A DNA stretch of 64,000 bases. Source: JBGVSA01 sp041807905 (GTDB lineage Bacteria > Pseudomonadota > Gammaproteobacteria > Burkholderiales > Rhodocyclaceae). The position numbers were made by a program, and so were the translations under genes. The notes beneath the pieces were generated by a model. It saw nothing but the letters and a program-made list of their open reading frames with translations. It ran no database searches and was not told the origin of the DNA. The stretch spans positions 1 through 64,000 of the forward strand of contig NZ_JBGVSA010000023.1 in NCBI RefSeq assembly GCF_041807905.1, given 5' to 3'. Of the stretch, positions 10,504 through 18,585 are shown in pieces (the first letter of the stretch is position 1; each line of letters opens with the position of its first letter).

Positions 10504-11280
10504 TCACACCGTGCTGGTGAGACCGCCATCGACGTAGATGACATGTCCATTGACGAAATCGGAGGCCGGCGACGCCAGGTAGATGGCCGCGCCGCAGAGC
10601 TCTTCGACCTTGCCCCAGCGACCGGCGGGCGTGCGCTTGCACAGCCAGGCCGAGAATTCTTCGTTATCGACCAGTGCACGGTTCATTTCGGTGGCGAAAT
10701 ACCCAGGCGCGATGCCGTTGATCTGCAGGCCGTGGGAGGCCCAGTCTGCGCACATGCCCTTGGTGAGCATGGCGACAGCGCCCTTGCTCGCGGTGTAGGG
10801 CGCGATCGTCGGGCGGCCGAGCATGCTCTGTACCGAGCAGATGTTGATGATCTTGCCGCGCCGGCGAAGCAGCATCCGTCTGGCCACCGCCTGCGAGACG
10901 TTGAACACGCTGGTGAGATTCACCGACAGCACGCGGTCCCAGTCTTCCGGCGGAAACTCATCGAGCGGCGCGCGGCGCTGGATGCCTGCGTTGTTGACCA
11001 GGATGTCGATCGGCCCGAGCGTTCTTTCGATGCGTTCGACGGCGGCATCCACCGCCACGCGATCGACCACGTCGAACAATTCGCCACTTGCCTTGGCGCC
11101 CTCGTCGCGCAACGCCTGAACACCCTTGTCGAGACGCTGTGCGTCGATGTCGTTGAGCACGATGCTGGCTCCCGCGCTTGCCAATCCCCGAGCCAGCGAC
11201 CAGCCGATGCCCTGGCCCGAACCGGTGATCAATGCGCGCTTGCCGCGCAGGTCGAAAAGGGCGTTGAGTTGGGCGGTCAT
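10504..11280 (-). CDS. idnO: SDR oxidoreductase, gluconate 5-dehydrogenase type
   Basis: 258 residues. The cofactor motif TGSGQGIG is near residues 20-27, NNAG near 90-93, the catalytic Ser about 140 and the Tyr-Lys pair in YTASK about 153-157. Sequence style (DLRGKRALITGSGQGIG) and length match IdnO/5-keto-D-gluconate 5-reductase, which interconverts 5-ketogluconate and gluconate. The ATG at 11280 is preferred to the one at 11292 because GAGGAAG lies five to six bases upstream of it. First gene of idnO-idnD; an operator palindrome lies about 190 bases upstream. Confidence 0.82.
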   Translation of the reverse strand: MTAQLNALFDLRGKRALITGSGQGIGWSLARGLASAGASIVLNDIDAQRLDKGVQALRDEGAKASGELFDVVDRVAVDAAVERIERTLGPIDILVNNAGIQRRAPLDEFPPEDWDRVLSVNLTSVFNVSQAVARRMLLRRRGKIINICSVQSMLGRPTIAPYTASKGAVAMLTKGMCADWASHGLQINGIAPGYFATEMNRALVDNEEFSAWLCKRTPAGRWGKVEELCGAAIYLASPASDFVNGHVIYVDGGLTSTV

Positions 11281-11425
11281 AGGCTTCCTCATACGGTGCT
11301 GGTCACATCGCCATCGACGTAGATGACGGGGCGTTGACGGATTGAATGTTGGACGGGCGCCCTGATGCGTCGCGGCGCACGTCCCTGCATTCAGGGAATG
11401 GATAGAAAGGTAACGGTCTTTTTTA

Positions 11426-11436
11426 TTGTATTACTT
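11426..11436. promoter_or_regulatory. Degenerate second copy of the idn operator
   Basis: TTGTATTACTT matches the TTGTA-N-TACAA pattern at 8 of 10 arm positions and lies 33 bases (three helical turns) from the perfect copy at 11469-11481. Low information by itself; the phasing makes it worth recording. Confidence 0.35.
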
Positions 11437-11449
11437 GATGACAATCACA

Positions 11450-11455
11450 GTTATA
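11450..11455 (-). promoter_or_regulatory. Likely -10 element for idnO
   Basis: The minus strand reads TATAAC, five of six matches. The palindromic operator starts 14 bases upstream and covers the expected -35 position, consistent with repression of idnOD. Confidence 0.4.
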
Positions 11456-11468
11456 CACATGAACTACG

Positions 11469-11481
11469 TTTGTACTACAAA
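11469..11481. promoter_or_regulatory. Operator for the FCD regulator, idn side
   Basis: TTTGTACTACAAA is a perfect 6+1+6 palindrome in the idnO / regulator intergenic region. A closely similar site, TTTGTAGTACAGG, precedes the TRAP transporter at 12474. Short palindromes of this size are typical operators of GntR/FCD proteins. Confidence 0.65.
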
Positions 11482-11543
11482 AATGGCAATCCAAAGAAGC
11501 TCCGCGGGCCAGAGCGGCGCGCCGAACGCCCGCGTCACATCTA

Positions 11544-12317
11544 GTGGATAATGTGGGGCCAGATTGCATTGCCGCACTTCATTCGGACGGAGAGACTTGT
11601 TTGTTAGCCGGTATCACCAAGACTGAACGCATCATCGAACTCTTCGGCCGCCAGATCGTCTCGGGCGAGTACGCGCCGGGGAGCGCTCTGCCTTCCGAAA
11701 ACGAGCTGTGCGCCGAATTCGACACGTCCCGCAACATCATTCGCGAGGCCGTCAAGGTGCTGTCGGCCAAACGCCTCATCGATGCGCAACGCCACCGGGG
11801 GCTGTTCGTCATGCCCCGCGAAGGCTGGAATTATCTCGATAGCGACGTGCTGCGCTGGGCGCTCGAAAAGGATGGCGGCGACCGCGCCCTGATCGCAGCG
11901 CTCAACGACGTGAGAAGCGTGGTAGAGCCCGCAATCGGGCGCTGGGCCGCCGAATGCGCGACGGCCATGGACCTGGCGCACATCGAGATGGCGCTCAACG
12001 ACATGGAAAAGCACGCTTCAGGCGGCGACAAGGATGCCTTCAACGAAGCCGACATCCGCTTTCACAAGGCCGTGCTGGCGGCCGCACGCAACCCGGTGAT
12101 GCTGCAATTGGCCGACGCCATCAGCGCACTGCAACGCGCCATCTTCGACCGCACGTTTCTCAATAGCGAGGCGCTGATCCAGCTCACGCTGGAGCAGCAC
12201 AAAGACTTGTTCGAAGCCATTCGCTACAAGGATGGGGCCGCCGCCGAAGCAGCCTCGCTCACCATGATCCGGCGCACCGCCCGCCGCATGCTCGAACGCG
12301 ACCAGGCAAAAGCCTGA
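11544..12317 (+). CDS. GntR-family (FadR/FCD subgroup) transcriptional regulator
   Basis: Up to 257 residues. An N-terminal winged helix contains GSALPSENELCAEFDTSRNIIREAVKVLSAKRLI, the GntR recognition pattern. The C-terminal all-helical FCD domain has the metal-binding residues Asp in DVR, and His in FHKAVLAAARNPV and EQHKDLFEAI. It is divergent from idnOD and upstream of the TRAP operon, and matching palindromes lie at both, so it most likely represses both until a sugar acid binds. The GTG at 11544 has no ribosome-binding site. A TTG at 11601 preceded by GGAGAG is a plausible alternative giving 238 residues. Confidence 0.88.
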   Translation: MDNVGPDCIAALHSDGETCLLAGITKTERIIELFGRQIVSGEYAPGSALPSENELCAEFDTSRNIIREAVKVLSAKRLIDAQRHRGLFVMPREGWNYLDSDVLRWALEKDGGDRALIAALNDVRSVVEPAIGRWAAECATAMDLAHIEMALNDMEKHASGGDKDAFNEADIRFHKAVLAAARNPVMLQLADAISALQRAIFDRTFLNSEALIQLTLEQHKDLFEAIRYKDGAAAEAASLTMIRRTARRMLERDQAKA

Positions 12318-12473
12318 CGCATTCCTTTCCACGCAAATCCCCATGTCGCGCCGTCGGCGCCCCCGCTCTCGGCGCGCGCGTTGCCGTAGCGCGTTCGGGA
12401 AATCCCTTGCGTCGCCGGACCGCTCTGTCTCTTCTGGATTTGATCCATATCGCGGTACCTCATACCAATATGG

Positions 12474-12486
12474 TTTGTAGTACAGG
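12474..12486. promoter_or_regulatory. Operator for the FCD regulator, TRAP side
   Basis: TTTGTAGTACAGG matches the idn operator palindrome at 9 of 10 TTGTA-N-TACAA arm positions. It lies about 50 bases upstream of the dctP start, between the regulator gene and the transporter operon. Confidence 0.6.
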
Positions 12487-12533
12487 CGTAACAAACCGGT
12501 ACTTCACGAAACGGACACGTCTGAGGAGACATC

Positions 12534-13556
12534 ATGCAATTTCCGACTCAATCGCTGAGCAGGCTCGTTTTGGCTGCACTGCTGGGCGCGGCCTGCATTG
12601 CAAGCGGCACCGCGCTGGCGCAACAGAAGGTCCGCCTGGGCCACGCAATGCCCACGGAGCATCCGCAGGCCAGGACAATGGACAAATTTGCCGAGCTGGC
12701 CGGCAAGTACACCGAAGGCCGCGTCCAGATACAGGTGTATCCGGGTGGCGTTCTAGGTGGCGACGACAAGATGCTGCAGGCCACCCAGGCCGGCACGCAG
12801 GAGATCTACTACGGCGCGGTGTCACCTATCGCCGGGCGGATCAAGCCGCTGCAGGTGTTCGACTTCCCGTTCATGTTCAACAACTACGACGAAGTGGATT
12901 ACGTGTTCCGCGGCGCGATGGGGCAAAAGCTGTTCGACATGATGCGTCCGCTCAATGTCGTGGGCCTGGCCTGGGGCGAGGCAGGCTTTCGCCAGCTATC
13001 GAACAGCAAACGCGCCATCAAGCGAGTGGAAGACCTCAATGGCCTGAAGATCCGCGTCATGCAGAACCCGGTGGCGCTCGAAACCTGGAAGGCCATGGGC
13101 ACCAATGCCGTGCCGATGTCCTTCGCCGAAGTCTTCACCGCGCTGGAGACCCGGGCGCTCGATGGGCAGGAGAACCCGCTCATCCACATGTACGCCAACA
13201 AGATGTACGAGGTGCAAAAGCACATCACCGTCACCAACCACGTCTATACGCCATGCGCGATCCTGGTGTCGACCAAGTTCTGGAACACGCTCTCGCCCAA
13301 GGATCAGGATGCGCTCAGGAAAGCCGCCACCGAATCGATGGTCTTCCACCGCCAGATCATGACCGCCGCCGATCAGGACGTGATCGCCAAGCTGCGTCAG
13401 CACGGCGTCAGCGTGGAACCCTTGCCCGCCGCGGAGCTCACCAAGTTGCGTACCAAGGTCAAGCCCGTCATCGACAAGTTCACGCCTGAAGTCGGCAGCG
13501 AGTTCGTCGCCAGCTTCTTCGCCGAGATCGAAAAGGCCCGCTCGCAAGCCAAGTAA
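12534..13556 (+). CDS. TRAP transporter periplasmic solute-binding protein (DctP family)
   Basis: 340 residues with a Sec signal peptide: basic start, hydrophobic core, cleavage after ALA near residue 29. The mature protein contains the DctP-family segment LKIRVMQNP, whose Arg binds the ligand carboxylate, followed by GTNAVPMSFAEVFTALETRALDGQENP. It delivers an organic acid to the DctQM permease. Given shared operators with idnOD the ligand is probably an aldonic acid such as idonate, gluconate or a ketogluconate; this is inference. Start has a GAGGAGACATC ribosome-binding site. First gene of the three-gene TRAP operon. Confidence 0.92.
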   Translation: MQFPTQSLSRLVLAALLGAACIASGTALAQQKVRLGHAMPTEHPQARTMDKFAELAGKYTEGRVQIQVYPGGVLGGDDKMLQATQAGTQEIYYGAVSPIAGRIKPLQVFDFPFMFNNYDEVDYVFRGAMGQKLFDMMRPLNVVGLAWGEAGFRQLSNSKRAIKRVEDLNGLKIRVMQNPVALETWKAMGTNAVPMSFAEVFTALETRALDGQENPLIHMYANKMYEVQKHITVTNHVYTPCAILVSTKFWNTLSPKDQDALRKAATESMVFHRQIMTAADQDVIAKLRQHGVSVEPLPAAELTKLRTKVKPVIDKFTPEVGSEFVASFFAEIEKARSQAK

Positions 13557-13642
13557 GTCAGCCATGCGCCCCATCGTCCATCGCCCCGCTCCGCGGAGCC
13601 TTGTTCGGTGGGGCTTCTTCCCTGTCCAGACAAGGAGGCAAC

Positions 13643-14191
13643 ATGTCGACGACATGTCGTGCTTTGGCGAACGGCTTCTACCGGCTCCTCGAAGCGATCC
13701 TCGTGATCTGCATGGTGACGATGTTCGTGCTGGTGTTCGGCAACGTCATTCTGCGGTTCTTCTTCAACAGCGGCTTCGACATCGCCGAAGAGTTGCCGCG
13801 CTTCATGTTCGTGCTGATGACATTCCTCGGCGCCACGGTCGCCATGCGCGACCGCACGCACATCAGCGTCAACATCGTCCTCAGCCGTCTTTCCATTCCC
13901 GCCAGGCGAGTGTGCTGGGGTATCTGCCAGGTACTCATCCTAATCTGCGCCTGCTACATGCTGTACAGCTCCTACCTGCAGCACGAGATCGTGCGCGAGA
14001 CGCTCTCGCCCGTCATGATGATCAGCATGCTGTGGGTCTATGGCGTGAGCTATATCGCTGGCGCGGCCATTGGCTTGCATGCCCTGGCGAACCTGCTGCG
14101 CCTGGCGTGTGGCCGCGTTGCCGACGATGAGTTGATGACGGTGTCCGAAGAGGGTTCCGCGACGCACGGCCCGGCGGAGGCGCAGTCATGA
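13643..14191 (+). CDS. TRAP transporter small permease (DctQ family)
   Basis: 182 residues with four predicted membrane helices. The conserved DctQ features are FGNVILRFFFNSGFDIAEELPRF and the charged GATVAMRDRTHI. It pairs with the large permease in the inner membrane. The ATG at 13643 has an AAGGAGGCAAC ribosome-binding site and is preferred to the frame opening at 13601. The stop overlaps the dctM start in an ATGA, so the two are translationally coupled. Confidence 0.92.
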   Translation: MSTTCRALANGFYRLLEAILVICMVTMFVLVFGNVILRFFFNSGFDIAEELPRFMFVLMTFLGATVAMRDRTHISVNIVLSRLSIPARRVCWGICQVLILICACYMLYSSYLQHEIVRETLSPVMMISMLWVYGVSYIAGAAIGLHALANLLRLACGRVADDELMTVSEEGSATHGPAEAQS

Positions 14192-15468
14192 CCATGCTCG
14201 TCTTCATTGGCGCCTTGCTCGGCACCATGGCGCTGGGCCTGCCAATCGCTTTCGCACTGCTCGTCACCGGCCTCGTACTGATGTTCTGGCTGGGCCTGAC
14301 AGACCCGCAGATCGTCATGCAGAACATGTGGGACGGCGCCAATAGCTTTCCGCTGCTGGCAGTACCGTTCTTCATGGTGGCCGGCGAATTCATGAATGCC
14401 GGCGGCATGACGCGCCGGATCATCGCCATCGCCATGGCATGGGTCGGCCATATCCGCGGCGGCCTCGGCTACGTCGCGGTCATTGCGGCAGTCATCATGG
14501 CGTCGTTGTCCGGCTCGGCGGTTGCCGATACGGCAGCGCTGGCGGCGGTGCTGCTGCCCATGATGCGGGCCTCGAACTACAACGTGTATCGGGCTGGCGG
14601 CCTCATCGGCGCGGGCGGCATCATCGCACCGATCATCCCGCCGTCGATCCCGATGATCCTGTACGGCGTGAGCGGCCAGGTGTCGGTCACCAAGCTGTTC
14701 ATGGCGGGCATCGTTCCCGGCATGCTCATGGGCATGGCGTTGATCCTGACCTGGCGCTTCTATGCCCACAAGGAGAAAGTCCACACCGCGCCCAAGGCGA
14801 GCATGAAAGAACGCCTGTCGAAGACGGGTGAAGGGTTCTGGGCCCTGCTGCTGCCGATCGTCATCATCGGCGGCCTGAAGACCGGCGTTTTCACGCCGAC
14901 CGAAGCGGCCGTCACCGCAGCAGCGTACTCATTGGTGGTCGGCCTGTTCGTGTATCGGGAAATCAAGCTCAAGGACACCTGTCGCCTGTTCCTCAACGCG
15001 GCAAAGACGACGTCGATCGTGATGTTCCTGGTAGCGACTGCGTCGGTGTCGGCCTGGCTGATCACGGCCGCGGACATTCCGATGCAGTTGGCCGGTCTGC
15101 TCGCGCCAGTGATGGACAAGCCGGTTCTGCTCACGCTCACCCTGATGCTGATGGTGCTGCTGATCGGCACCGCCATGGACCTGACGCCCACGGTGCTCAT
15201 CATGACGCCCGTGCTGATGCCGATCCTCAAGCAAGGGAATATCGATCCGGTCTACTTCGGCGTGCTGTTCATCATGAACGTATCGATCGGTTTGATCACG
15301 CCGCCTGTAGGTACCGTGCTGAACGTGGTCTGTGGCGTGGGCAAGCTGTCGATGGAAAAGCTCATCAAGGGCATCTGGCCGTTCCTGCTCGCGGAGACAC
15401 TTGTGCTGCTGTCCCTGGTCGTATTTCCGGAGCTGGTCCTGGTGCCGCTGAAGTGGATGACGCACTGA
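14188..15468 (+). CDS. TRAP transporter large permease (DctM family)
   Basis: 426 residues, about 12 hydrophobic segments, the usual DctM length. Family landmarks include GLPIAFALLVTGL, the first half-site loop SGSAVADTAALAAVLLP, GIIAPIIPPSIPMILYG, and the C-terminal FIMNVSIGLITPPVG. It carries out sodium-coupled solute import with DctQ and the binding protein. The operon ends at a strong bidirectional terminator. Confidence 0.94.
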   Translation: MTMLVFIGALLGTMALGLPIAFALLVTGLVLMFWLGLTDPQIVMQNMWDGANSFPLLAVPFFMVAGEFMNAGGMTRRIIAIAMAWVGHIRGGLGYVAVIAAVIMASLSGSAVADTAALAAVLLPMMRASNYNVYRAGGLIGAGGIIAPIIPPSIPMILYGVSGQVSVTKLFMAGIVPGMLMGMALILTWRFYAHKEKVHTAPKASMKERLSKTGEGFWALLLPIVIIGGLKTGVFTPTEAAVTAAAYSLVVGLFVYREIKLKDTCRLFLNAAKTTSIVMFLVATASVSAWLITAADIPMQLAGLLAPVMDKPVLLTLTLMLMVLLIGTAMDLTPTVLIMTPVLMPILKQGNIDPVYFGVLFIMNVSIGLITPPVGTVLNVVCGVGKLSMEKLIKGIWPFLLAETLVLLSLVVFPELVLVPLKWMTH

Positions 15469-15487
15469 TCTGATCGCAGGCACAAAA

Positions 15488-15514
15488 AAGGGCGCAGACA
15501 ATTGCTGCGCCCTT
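15488..15514. terminator. Bidirectional terminator between dctM and mnmA
   Basis: AAGGGCGCAG and CTGCGCCCTT form a perfect 10-bp stem with a 7-base loop. T-rich tracts follow on both strands, so it can end both the TRAP operon and mnmA. Confidence 0.88.
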
Positions 15515-15543
15515 TTCTTGTCGTCTTCGCCCGGGGGCCCCTG

Positions 15544-16653
15544 TCAGGCGATGATGCCGCCCCCGAGGCAAACGCGGCTTTCATAGAACACGACCGACTG
15601 TCCAGGCGTGAGCGCCCATTGCGGCTCGGCGAAAGCGATCTCGCAGGTGCTGCCCGAGATCGATTCGATGTTGCACGGCGCGTCCGGCGTGCGGTAGCGC
15701 GGCTTGGCGGTATAGACCCAGTTGGTGCGCGGCGCATGGCCCGACACCCATGACAGATCGATGGCACTCAGGCGTTCGCGCAGCAGCGCCGGGTGATCGT
15801 GCCCCTGCACGGCGTACAGCACATTGCGTTGCATGTCCTTGCCGGCCACGTACCAAGCGTCGTGTTCGCCCGCGTGGTCGTTGCCCTTGATGCCGCCGAT
15901 GTGCAGGCCCTTGCGCTGGCCGATGGTGTGGTACATCAGCCCTTGGTGTTCGCCTACCACGCGATCATCATCGAGCGCGCGGATTTCGCCGGGCTTGGTG
16001 GGCAGATAGCGCATGAGGAATTCGCGGAACGGCCGCTCGCCGATAAAGCAGATACCGGTCGAATCTTTTTTGGCCGCCACATGCAGGCCGGCATCTTCGG
16101 CAATGCGCCGCACGTCGCGCTTGTAGACGCCGGCCAGCGGGAACAGCGTCTTCGACAGTTGCGCCTGGTTCAGGCGGTACAAGAAGTAACTCTGATCCTT
16201 GGTGCCGTCCTCGGCCTTGAGGAGCTGGTATTCGACCTTGCCGTCGTTGTGCCATTCGCGCACGCCTGCGTAGTGGCCAGTGGCGATCTTGTCCGCGCCC
16301 AACTGCATGGCGTGGTCGAGGAAGGCCTTGAACTTGATCTCGCTGTTGCAGAGGATGTCCGGGTTCGGCGTGCGGCCGGCTTCGTATTCGCGCAGGAAGT
16401 CGGCAAACACGCGGTCCTTGTACTCGGCGCTGAAGTTGACCACTTCGAGGTCGATGCCGATCACGTCGCACACCGATGCAACGTCGATCAGATCCTGCCG
16501 CGTCGAGCAATATTCGTCGTCGTCGTCATCTTCCCAGTTCTTCATGAACAGGCCGATGACCTTGTAGCCCTGCTGCTTGAGCAGCAATGCCGCGACCGAC
16601 GAATCCACACCGCCGGACATGCCGACGATGACCGTTTTGCCTTGACCATCCAT
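15544..16653 (-). CDS. mnmA: tRNA-specific 2-thiouridylase
   Basis: 369 residues. The PP-loop SGGVDSS is at residues 13-19 and the two catalytic cysteines are Cys102 in ILCNSEIKF and Cys202 in GICFIGER, at nearly the same positions as in E. coli. The N-type ATP pyrophosphatase activates U34 of tRNA Lys, Glu and Gln wobble positions and transfers sulfur. Cytoplasmic housekeeping enzyme. nudJ lies upstream on the same strand, separated by 48 bases. Confidence 0.97.
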   Translation of the reverse strand: MDGQGKTVIVGMSGGVDSSVAALLLKQQGYKVIGLFMKNWEDDDDDEYCSTRQDLIDVASVCDVIGIDLEVVNFSAEYKDRVFADFLREYEAGRTPNPDILCNSEIKFKAFLDHAMQLGADKIATGHYAGVREWHNDGKVEYQLLKAEDGTKDQSYFLYRLNQAQLSKTLFPLAGVYKRDVRRIAEDAGLHVAAKKDSTGICFIGERPFREFLMRYLPTKPGEIRALDDDRVVGEHQGLMYHTIGQRKGLHIGGIKGNDHAGEHDAWYVAGKDMQRNVLYAVQGHDHPALLRERLSAIDLSWVSGHAPRTNWVYTAKPRYRTPDAPCNIESISGSTCEIAFAEPQWALTPGQSVVFYESRVCLGGGIIA

Positions 16654-16701
16654 TGCGTTGAGATTCCTGCTGAGCGGCGCGGGGCCGCGTGATACCCGTG
16701 T

Positions 16702-17151
16702 TCAGTTATCGAAGTGGCGGACCAGTTCGAGCGGAAAGCGCCGGCCAGCCGCGTGGTCGCGAATGCACTGCAGCACCAACGGACTACGCAGGCGTTCGGG
16801 GCTGGCTTCGAGTTCGGCCAGCGTCATCCACACCGTGCGCACGATCCCTTCGTCCAGCGCGCGCCCCTCTTCCTTGCCGGTGGCACGCGCGGCATAGGCA
16901 AAGCGCAGGTAGGTGATGTCCCCTGCCGGGCGCTTCCATTGATAGACGCCGACAAGGTAGTCGGGCACGACATGATGCGCGGTCTCTTCCATGGCCTCGC
17001 GGATACACGCGTTGATCAGCGATTCGTCCTCTTCGAGGTGCCCCGCCGGCTGGTTCAGGCGCAGCCCCTGGTCGGTATGTTCTTCGACCAGCAGGTAATA
17101 ACCGTCGCGTTCGACGAGCGCTGCCACCGTTACATCGGGTTTCCAGGCCAT
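16702..17151 (-). CDS. nudJ: NUDIX hydrolase, NudJ-like phosphatase
   Basis: 149 residues. The Nudix box runs GHLEEDESLINACIREAMEE: Gly, Glu after five residues, and REAMEE after seven more, with catalytic glutamates intact. The position usually holding the second Gly is Ala (ETAHH). NudJ acts on thiamine pyrophosphate precursors and nucleoside di- and triphosphates in E. coli, where it also sits beside mnmA, which supports the symbol. The ATG at 17151 has AGGGG upstream; a longer frame to 17256 adds low-complexity residues without family similarity. Confidence 0.85.
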   Translation of the reverse strand: MAWKPDVTVAALVERDGYYLLVEEHTDQGLRLNQPAGHLEEDESLINACIREAMEETAHHVVPDYLVGVYQWKRPAGDITYLRFAYAARATGKEEGRALDEGIVRTVWMTLAELEASPERLRSPLVLQCIRDHAAGRRFPLELVRHFDN

Positions 17152-17369
17152 GTTCGCCCCTGTTGCAAAAACCGCCCATTGTACCGTGCCGCATGGCAGC
17201 CTCCCACCCGCGGCGCCTTGGCCGGCCCCGCCTGCAGCCATTTCAAGCGCAAACATTTGTGCAAGTCGCTTGCTGCGGCAAGATAAAGACCGTTATGGGC
17301 AGGCGCGCACGCGGGCCGCCAATGCGATAAAATCGAAAGCTTCTTTTGCACCTTGAGCGGAGTTCTTTC

Positions 17370-18290
17370 ATGTCGATGTCGGATCGCGACGGTTTCATCT
17401 GGATGGACGGCAAACTGGTGCCGTGGCGCGAAGCCACCACCCACGTGCTGACCCACTCCCTGCACTACGGCCTGTCGGTGTTCGAAGGCGTACGTGCATA
17501 CAAGACCGAGCGCGGCACCGCCATTTTCCGCGTCAAGGAGCACACTGACCGCCTGTTCGCGTCGGCCCACATCTACCAGATGAAGATGCCGTTCGACAAA
17601 GAAGCGATCATCGAAGCGCAGAAGGAAGTCGTCCGCGCCAACAAGCTCGAATCCTGCTACCTGCGCCCGATCGCCTTCTACGGCTCCGAAAAGATGGGCG
17701 TGTCGCCCGTGGGCGCGCAAGTGCACGTGGCGATCGCCGCCTGGCCGTGGGGCGCGTACCTGGGTGCCGACGGGCTGGAAAAGGGCATCCGCGTGAAGAT
17801 CGCCTCGTTTGCCCGCCACCACGTCAACGTGACGATGCCGCGCGCCAAGCTGGCCTCGACCTATGCCAACTCGATCCTGGCCAACCTCGAAGCCACGCAG
17901 GACGGCTACGACGAAGCCATGCTGCTCGACACCGAGGGCTTTGTGGCCGAGGGCGCGGGCGAGAACGTCTTCATGGTCAAGAACGGCGTGATCTACGAAC
18001 CCGAGATCGCTTCGGCGCTGACCGGCATCACCCGCGACACGGTCCACACCCTGGCGCGCGAACTGGGTCTCGAAGTGAAGACCCGTCGCCTGACGCGCGA
18101 CGACCTGTACATCGCCGACGAACTGTTCTTCACCGGCACCGCCGCTGAAGTCACGCCGATCCGCGAACTGGACCGCCGCGTCATCGGCTCCGGCTCGCGC
18201 GGCCCGATCACGGCCAAGCTGCAGGAACGCTTCTTCGACCTCGTCGGCGGTCGCCTGCCGGAACACGAAGGCTGGCTGGCCTACGTCTGA
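17370..18290 (+). CDS. ilvE: Branched-chain amino acid aminotransferase
   Basis: 306 residues, class IV PLP-dependent aminotransferase. The PLP lysine is Lys160 in MPRAKLASTYANS, equivalent to the E. coli enzyme. Other family motifs are LHYGLSVFEGVRAY near the N-terminus and GEGAGENVFMV-like sequence around 190. It transfers amino groups between glutamate and Leu, Ile or Val. The ATG at 17370 is chosen with GGAG nine bases upstream; a TTG at 17346 is less likely. A zinc-finger ORF follows 13 bases downstream, probably co-transcribed. Confidence 0.95.
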   Translation: MSMSDRDGFIWMDGKLVPWREATTHVLTHSLHYGLSVFEGVRAYKTERGTAIFRVKEHTDRLFASAHIYQMKMPFDKEAIIEAQKEVVRANKLESCYLRPIAFYGSEKMGVSPVGAQVHVAIAAWPWGAYLGADGLEKGIRVKIASFARHHVNVTMPRAKLASTYANSILANLEATQDGYDEAMLLDTEGFVAEGAGENVFMVKNGVIYEPEIASALTGITRDTVHTLARELGLEVKTRRLTRDDLYIADELFFTGTAAEVTPIRELDRRVIGSGSRGPITAKLQERFFDLVGGRLPEHEGWLAYV

Positions 18291-18303
18291 CGCGGAGCGC
18301 GAC

Positions 18304-18501
18304 ATGCCCGAGAATCAAAACAAGGCCGAAGCCATCGCGGTGACTGCCAAGGACCTGCCGCTGCATTGCCCGATGCCCGACGCGCCCCTGTGGGCTCGTC
18401 ATCCGCGCGTATTTCTGGATGTTGCCAAGACGGGTGAGGCAGCCTGCCCGTATTGCGGCGCCAAGTACGTGCTGCACGGCGAAGCGCCCAAAGGTCACTG
18501 A
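18304..18501 (+). CDS. Small zinc-finger protein (zf-CHCC type)
   Basis: 65 residues. The core reads HPRVFLDVAKTGEAACPYCGAKYVL. A His, a CPYC pair and an upstream Cys in LHCPMP could give the Cys-His-Cys-Cys metal site that resembles the accessory NDUFS6 subunit of complex I. In related bacteria this gene lies between ilvE and waaF, as here. Function is unknown; complex I association is only suggested by the fold. Confidence 0.85.
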   Translation: MPENQNKAEAIAVTAKDLPLHCPMPDAPLWARHPRVFLDVAKTGEAACPYCGAKYVLHGEAPKGH

Positions 18502-18519
18502 GCCGGTCAGAGAGTCGAA

Positions 18520-18548
18520 CAGGGGCCCATGCGGCCCCTGTTTGTTTT
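18520..18548 (+). terminator. Terminator after ilvE and the zinc-finger gene
   Basis: CAGGGGCC and GGCCCCTG form a perfect 8-bp stem with a 5-base loop, followed by TTTGTTTT. Confidence 0.85.
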
Positions 18549-18585
18549 GGGCTTCGATTGAGTGCTTGTTTCAGCGAGATATGCA

